64,000 nt of DNA from Multifurca ochricompacta (taxonomy: Eukaryota; Basidiomycota; Agaricomycetes; Russulales; Russulaceae), in NCBI GenBank assembly GCA_022496185.1, contig WTXG01000030.1:186001-250000 (forward strand), written 5' to 3'. Positions 58,250 through 64,000 of this stretch are shown one piece after another. The notes below the pieces were generated by a model that was given only the letters and a program-made list of their open reading frames with translations, was not told where the DNA came from and did no database searches. A program made the translations under genes and the position numbers. Position 1 is the first letter of the stretch. Each line of letters opens with the position of its first letter.

Positions 58250-58851
58250 CGGATTATCTTATCTCCCTTATTCCTCTCCCGATATCCCCTTCAGTGTGCC
58301 CCTGTTTGTTGGTTACGAAGTGAAAGACTTAAGCTTGTGGGATGGCAAATTGGTTCAAGCTAACAGCCACATCGAGAATCATGGCATATGACAAATCCCT
58401 CATAGTCATAGTGGCTAGTGACGAGACGGAGACAAAGGCATCATCACGCATGTTACAGCAAACAATGAACAATGAAGGAACCTTAAGTTGGCTACCTATA
58501 CGAACCTTCAATCTGGGCTTAATTTCTTTGAGTTCTCTTATAAACCAACTTGCTCGCATGATCGGTGCCTTGTGTGACCGCAATCAAATGCGGTGCCGAA
58601 CACCCGCTACCTTTCACTGGAACGGGCGACGGCGAGCCCACAGCCTCGCATTTCTGGTGTGTGGCCGCTCTGCAAACAATGACAAGTGGCTTTTGTGGTG
58701 AAAGAGCCGCTTCTTCTAAGCGGTATTATATATGCCAGGTCTCGTGTGTCTACAGTTCCCCAGACATTAAACACCTGGTTTCCTCCCTCAAAGGTGCACC
58801 AACTAGACTCTACAGACTACTCGCTCTGATTTTGCTGTCCTAATATCATTC
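58250..58851. other. 600-base intergenic region
   Basis: An open frame at 58342-58701 exists on the plus strand, but it has no family feature and I do not call it. Otherwise nothing seen. Confidence 0.4.
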
Positions 58852-59407
58852 ATGCAACCCTCTATGAATCCGTACGCATCGAGCGCGGCTGATAGAGTTC
58901 CGCTCGCGTACGAAAACGTAAAGATGCTCGAAAGGGAGTGCGATCTGACGGATGAAGAACACGATGCAATGCTCCGTTTCTGCGGTTAGTACATTTATCC
59001 TACCCCTCCCCCCAAATCTCGTCGCGACCAGCCCCATACCCTTTCCTGTTCCTGACTCCACCTTTCTCAATCACACAGCCGGTGCGCCAATCCCTGTCCC
59101 TTTTGGGACCCTCGTCTCTCCGCCACGCCAGCTGTTATACAATATACAGGCAGAGCTACGAGAGCTCCTCTGTCGTAAGCAGTGCGACATATTCACGCTC
59201 GAGGAAGAGTCTCTTGCGTCGGAGATGAGGTTGAAGGCGGCCCTGGTCAGGAATCCATACCTCCGGGACGACCACCCAGCCGAGATCTGGTACAGGATGT
59301 CCAACTCGGGCGAGAGAAGGCTGCTGCAGCGAACTTGGAAGGAACAATGTGACCTCCTCGCGCGGATTCTAGGAGCATTGGCTGACGAGGGTTTTGAGAG
59401 CTTGTAG
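58852..59407 (+). CDS. Small hypothetical charged protein
   Basis: Two exons (58852-58984 and 59079-59407) joined by a GT-AG intron in phase give 153 residues. The protein starts MQPSMNPYASSAADRVPLAY, passes ECDLTDEEHDAMLRFCAGAP across the junction and ends in a helical, charged half (LLYNIQAELRELLCRKQCDI, ASEMRLKAALVRNPYLRDDH, LLQRTWKEQCDLLARILGAL). There is no signal peptide or transmembrane segment. The splice site restores a continuous, well-formed helix pattern, which supports a real gene. Function and family are unknown to me. Confidence 0.55.
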
Positions 59408-60064
59408 TACCACGCCCTCCCTTCCCTCACCCTCCCCTCTTCCCTTAGAAAGAAGAACCCGGGTCTGCGGGTCGTGTGTACGTTTTGTGCTGTAATAATT
59501 AGTCTCCAGCGGTACTGCTTGTCATCGCTCATATAATTAGATAAAGGTATTCCAGGTGTTTACAGTATCAGGTCACAAAGCACCCTAATTAGTGGCGAAG
59601 TAAAACGGTTTCAATTGCGGCCAGGAGAATAATTACTGCCAGTGTTCTTTGTAATGAACTCGCCGTCCGCAGTCAGTGGGATCTCCGTATATCGGGAAAA
59701 ACGCATCCAACTCGAAATGCCTCAGTGCGATACGGGCGATGAACTCGTCTTCATCCATCGCAATAGCTCCCCCGCGGCGTGTACGAGTGACAGAACAGAA
59801 AATGGACGGTTCCGTGTTGATACCGAGAAAGAAATAGGAATCGGCCGTGCTCCATTAGAGAACCATATTTTTACTGCGCACCCGCAGCGTTGTTATGTTT
59901 CGACTTGAGGGCGTGAGAAAAGAGGTGCCGACGAGAGACATACAAATGCCCCCTCTAAGCACTGCAGAAACAGCATCAACAGCACTCCTTTCTCTGCCAA
60001 CGCGTTTCATCATCAATCCCTACTCATTTCGCGCATCCTTTGCCAATACCAGGTCTTGCTCACC
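59408..60064. other. 650-base intergenic region
   Basis: It contains the promoter of the small secreted protein gene; its last part is CT/CA-rich, as in fungal leaders. A plus-strand open frame at 59642-59908 has no recognised features. Confidence 0.45.
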
Positions 60065-60612
60065 ATGAAGTTCTTCACCACTTTCTTCCTTGCTGCCCTT
60101 GCAGTTACCGTGTCGTCCCAGCCGCTCGAAAGCCGTGACGTAGATCAGAACCTCGTTCCTCAGTTCGGTGCCACTCGCGGTGTCAACCCTGATGGTAAGG
60201 TGGCCATTTCAATCGAATAAGTATAGTGGGGTTGATTCGAACGCATACCTATAGGTACCGGCTACTGTGATGGCGCCGTAAAAGGCTCCGATAACAAACC
60301 GGTCAAAGTACTTTGCACTTGCCCCCCCGATCGGGCCACCTTCATCGCTGTGCGTTCCTTGTCAAGCATTCTTTCATACACGACGATTGATTAACGGAAT
60401 GAGCGCAGAGCCTGAATGCGAATGTAAACGCGGGCCACATTGTGAACAACCCGAGCATATCCGCGCCTTTCCCCACGGATGGATCGACAGCATCGCAGCT
60501 CGTTCGCCTGAGAACGTCCATAGCTACATTGGAGAATATGAACGGACAAGGAAAAGGTTGTCCCGTGGAGTCGACTACATTCCTTGCTCAGGAGAAAGCT
60601 CTCGAGGGATGA
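60065..60612 (+). CDS. Small secreted cysteine-containing protein
   Basis: Three exons (60065-60194, 60255-60349, 60409-60612) joined in phase by GT-AG introns give 142 residues. A signal peptide (MKFFTTFFLAALAVTVSSQP) is followed by a short propeptide-like ESRDVDQNLVPQFG and the mature region. The latter has GYCDGAVKGSDNKPVKVLCT with CPPDRATFIA, then SLNANVNAGHIVNNPSISAP and FPTDGSTASQLVRLRTSIAT. It ends GKGCPVESTTFLAQEKALEG. Four cysteines could make two disulfides. The same layout (GxCDGA...CxCPPDRxxFI...LNANVxAGHVVNNPS) is known to me from many uncharacterised secreted proteins of wood-decay and plant-associated basidiomycetes. It could act extracellularly, possibly in host or substrate interaction, but that is inference. 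Confidence 0.85.
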
Positions 60613-60922
60613 ATGACGAATGGAAGGTACCCAAGAGGCTGTGACGTAGTGCCATGGCATAGACTTTCATAGATAGAATTGTGTTGTGTCGCGCTTAATT
60701 TAATCGTAATTAGCGTGAAGAAAAACCACAGGCTAATTCAATAGGAGAGAACAGAGACCAGAAGTGGCGTCGATTCAGTCAGGTGACCCTGAGCACGACA
60801 TACCACATTTGGAGATTGTGGATAACTTGAATAATTTCATGTTCATGGTAATTGCAATTCACGCCCTGACATTTTCGACGTCGACGGCAGTAACGCCGAG
60901 GCCGCAGCTTATCAGACTAGCC
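60613..60922. other. Short intergenic region upstream of RRP6
   Basis: About 310 bases. An in-frame open stretch runs back to 60764, but the family start is the ATG at 60923 that opens [20 protein letters not shown]. Confidence 0.5.
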
Positions 60923-63812
60923 ATGGGTTCTTCCCAGACTCCTTTGACAAAGTCGGAATTTGATGGATACTATGCGCAACTCCAAGCGTCCGCTCTCAAG
61001 ACTACTAAACATGCGGCAGGACTCCCCGTCGATTTGGCGTTCCACCGGTCTTTGGATTCAGACCTAGCAAAAGATTTGGAGGCTTGCTCAAGCAAAGTCA
61101 TGAATATCACAAATATGCTTATTGACCTGGCTTCGACTTTAGGGGGCTCCAAGAGTGCAAAAGGAAAGGGAAAGGCTCGTCTACAAGATGAGGATGATTT
61201 TCTCGACCGTTTTGGGGCGCTGATCGTCGAGCCGATGGACCTACTACTCGAGCGTGCGGTGCGTAGCGCGTCGTATCCTCGTTTCTTGATCTTATTTTAT
61301 GCAGGATATCGCGCTCGACAAATTTTCTGGAAGGATGAAGACCCCTGCCATCACCATTAATCCTCCAGAGCCAAAAAAGAAGGCGGTTCTATACGGCCGC
61401 CAGGAGCCTGTCATACAGCACGCACCACATCTTCCAAAACCGCAACTGAAGTTCAAGCGGAAGCCCGACAACTCAAATGATGTCATGTGGTCAGCCACCT
61501 TGCGGCATAAGTTCAACGCGCGAGTACCATTAGGATACACTTTCGAGCCAGCAAGCGCCGGGGAGGATCCAGGAAGGGTCTTGTGCGTTTTTCCTAACTG
61601 TGCCAGGAAATGCTCCAGCGTGTTGATGAATCCTGTAGACCTCCGCATCCGTACCGATTCGAAATTAACAACCTGTCTTATCCGGCCCACATGTTCCAGT
61701 CACAAACTCCAATCCCTTACAAGCCCCTCGAAGAAACCCCATTTACCTGGGTTTCAACGCAGGCACAACTCTCTGCGCTCATAGATAAGCTTCGTAAAGC
61801 TAGAGAAATCGCAATAGACCTGGAATACCATAGCTACCGTACATATGGTGGTTTTGTATGTCTAATGCAAATAAGCACGCGCGAGGAAGATTGGGTTGTA
61901 GACCCATTTGAGCTGCGCGACGAGCTGGAAGATTTAAACGAAATCTTTACCAACCCAAATATCGTCAAGGTACGCTGTGCTTTTTATTAATCGTCAACAG
62001 CAGCTAAGATGTGGCAGGTCCTACACGGTGCTGATAGCGATGTCATTTGGCTCCAGCAGGATTGTAATCTATATTTGGTGAACATGTTTGACACCTTTCA
62101 TGCTTCGAAGGTCCTCGACTTTCCCCGACATGGGCTTGCTCATTTACTTGAGATGTACTGTGACTTTTCTCCGGATAAGCGTTATCAGCTCGCAGATTGG
62201 CGAATTCGGTATGTTTCCCGGTTGGGATACAGATAGACTCCTTTGACCCAAACCGTGTAGACCGCTTCCTGACGTGATGCTCAAATATGCCCGCGCTGAC
62301 ACCCATTTCCTTCTTTACGTATACGACAACTTGCGAAATGCTCTCCTTGACCGCGCCGTCTCGCGTGCTGCCTCCCCTACAAGTCGTGCTGACTCTCCTA
62401 CAGCACAAGATGTGTTCGTGCGAGAGGTACTATCGCGTTCTGCTGAAACCGCACTTCGTGTATACTCCCCCGAACCTTACGACGCGGAGGGGGGATCTGG
62501 ACTCAACGGGTGGGACACACTTGCTCGCAGATGGAACAAACCGGCGCTTGGCGTGGATGGCGAGCCTAGCGTACAGCGAGAGGTCTTTCGAGCCGTGCAC
62601 GTGTGGCGGGATCGTGTTGCGCGCGAGGAGGATGAGAGTACTGGGTAAGCATTTCTCTCTCTTAGAGATTACGTGCAAAGGTCGATGCGCAGTCCAGATA
62701 TGTGCTTTCTAACCGCTTTGTATTCAAGCTGGCGGAGCAAGCACCTGCGGATATGGCTGCGCTTCTGCACGCGTTCTCATCTACACCGCCCGTTGTGAGA
62801 AGACGCGCCAAAGAGCTGCTTGATGTCATTCGTGATGCTGTAAAGAAGGGGCTGAGCAGGGCTATTGGAGAATCGAGACATCTCCCTGCAGCATCTTCCG
62901 AGGATACTGACGGATCAGACAAGATGGACGTTGATGTTTCATCGGCATCTATAGTCCCAGTCCCTGCGTCACCTTCATTATGGTCTCCTAGGAAAGCTCT
63001 TCCCACAGCACCCACGTCGTCGTTGTTTGGCACCGCAACTGTGATGTCTCATCCTCCGCCTCTCTACTCAACTTCTCACAGCTCACTTTTTGGCTCCGTA
63101 TTTGTATCTCCTGTCCAAAAAGACAGTTCCTTTACTCGGTTCCAAGACATTGTGCGTAAAATTCACAGTGCCTTGGTGATCTCCCCGAAAGTGCGTACAG
63201 AACTATACTCTACTTTGGGTATTTCCTCATCACTGCCGCAGGCTCCTACTCCAGTGAAGACTACAGATGTCCCCATCGAGGTTACCGAAGCTTCTACTGC
63301 TGCCCCTACCACCGGCGGGGCAACTATTGAGATCCCATTTGTTCCAGCTCCCCTCAGACAGGGAGTCAAGTCCGAGGTCATCGATGATGCGATTATCGTA
63401 GTCGGGCAGCGTCAAAAGAAGCGGAAACGTGCCAAAAAGGCCGGAATTGTAGACGGTGGAGAGGGCGAAAAGTCGCCTACGCTGGCAGGGAAGGCTAAAG
63501 CAGAGCCTGAAGTGATACCCTTCGACTTTGCGAGTGCGCCCAATATCCTAGATGACGGAACTGGCGGGTACAGTGAACAGGAGGACGGGAGGGCTGGGAA
63601 GAGGAAACGGCAAAAGAAGAGCTTGAGTGCGTCTAAAAAATCTCTACTTTATTGTTTTCGGTTTTGTCTCACTTTTGTCTCACCCTTTTGTCGACGATGC
63701 TGTGGGGCTGACTTGTTTAGGTGGTGTATCGGAGCGGGGGAACTTCCCGGCGGCACCCAAGGATCGGAGGGAGGTTAGAAGTGGAAATGTGGCTCATACA
63801 TTCCGCCCATGA
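60923..63812 (+). CDS. RRP6: Nuclear exosome 3'-5' exoribonuclease RRP6/EXOSC10
   Basis: RRP6 is the nuclear-specific distributive nuclease of the RNA exosome, trimming rRNA and snoRNA precursors and destroying aberrant transcripts. Exons 60923-61258, 61305-61577, 61607-61969, 62018-62208, 62261-62644, 62698-63626 and 63721-63812 give about 855 residues. An N-terminal cofactor-binding (PMC2NT-like) region comes first. The DEDD-Y nuclease domain shows Exo[21 protein letters not shown], Exo[22 protein letters not shown] with FDT, and Exo[18 protein letters not shown]. An HRDC domain ([19 protein letters not shown] then [20 protein letters not shown]) follows. The C-terminal tail is disordered and ends with basic clusters ([21 protein letters not shown]) typical of nuclear localisation. 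The second intron would be only 29 bases (61578-61606), which is unusually short. Confidence 0.93.
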
Positions 63813-64000
63813 TCGTTGTTGTTACGAAGTTAAGAATGTTGTTTATTTGGTCATGAGTCACGTAACTCGGGCCGTGAGCCGAACACTGGTCTTGGCGGCC
63901 TCGAATCCGCGGAGAAGTTGAGTGAGTTGATATAACTAAACATAACATAACGCCTCTTCGGGGCTTCTCGCCAGTTGGGCGCTCTTCACGAGTTTGGTAA
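63813..64000. other. 3' flank of RRP6 to the right edge
   Basis: About 190 bases with no recognised feature. Confidence 0.5.

Noticed and set aside
1..64000. CRISPR arrays, bacterial-type operons or ribosome binding sites
   Set aside because: None is present; the intron-rich gene structure shows eukaryotic nuclear DNA.

Overview
This window is nuclear DNA from a filamentous basidiomycete, most probably an Agaricomycete. The evidence is genes cut by many short GT-AG introns (about 45-80 nt), a large fungal-type NAD-dependent glutamate dehydrogenase, a basidiomycete-style P450 and GH20 enzyme, and short secreted proteins. The species cannot be named from sequence alone. There is no operon structure; genes lie on both strands and are separated by low-complexity, microsatellite-rich spacers.

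Layout, left half (1-39 kb): a class III CoA-transferase running off the left edge (-); mitochondrial processing peptidase beta (+); 3.3 kb of low-complexity spacer; a zinc-finger protein (+); an Aurora/Ipl1 kinase (-) divergent from a secreted His/Asp/Tyr/Pro-repeat protein (+); an MFS drug/H+ antiporter-type transporter (-); an FMN-dependent alpha-hydroxy-acid oxidase (-); NAD-glutamate dehydrogenase (-); 3.7 kb without recognisable genes; a repeat-rich block with two poly(A) retroposons; a serine-rich two-helix membrane protein (-); an Ent3-type epsin (+); and a secreted GH20 beta-N-acetylhexosaminidase (+).

Layout, right half (39-64 kb): this part is more plastic. It holds two copies of an approximately 3.4 kb palindromic unit (about 40.0-43.2 kb and 53.1-56.4 kb). 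Each unit carries a divergent pair of the same small uncharacterised gene. Between and around them lie bleomycin hydrolase (+), a cytochrome P450 (-), a third poly(A) retroposon, a rearranged copy of the 28 kb repeat, three small proteins (one a clear secreted cysteine-containing protein) and the nuclear exosome nuclease RRP6 (+).

The genes do not form one pathway. Most are housekeeping genes (mitochondrial import, mitosis, vesicle traffic, RNA decay, nitrogen and carbon metabolism), mixed with accessory genes for secretion, chitin turnover and xenobiotic or secondary metabolism. The two most notable results are the duplicated palindromes, whose arms match each other far better than they match the other unit, and a run of single-base deletions that break otherwise well-conserved reading frames. 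The second pattern looks like consensus error but should be tested.
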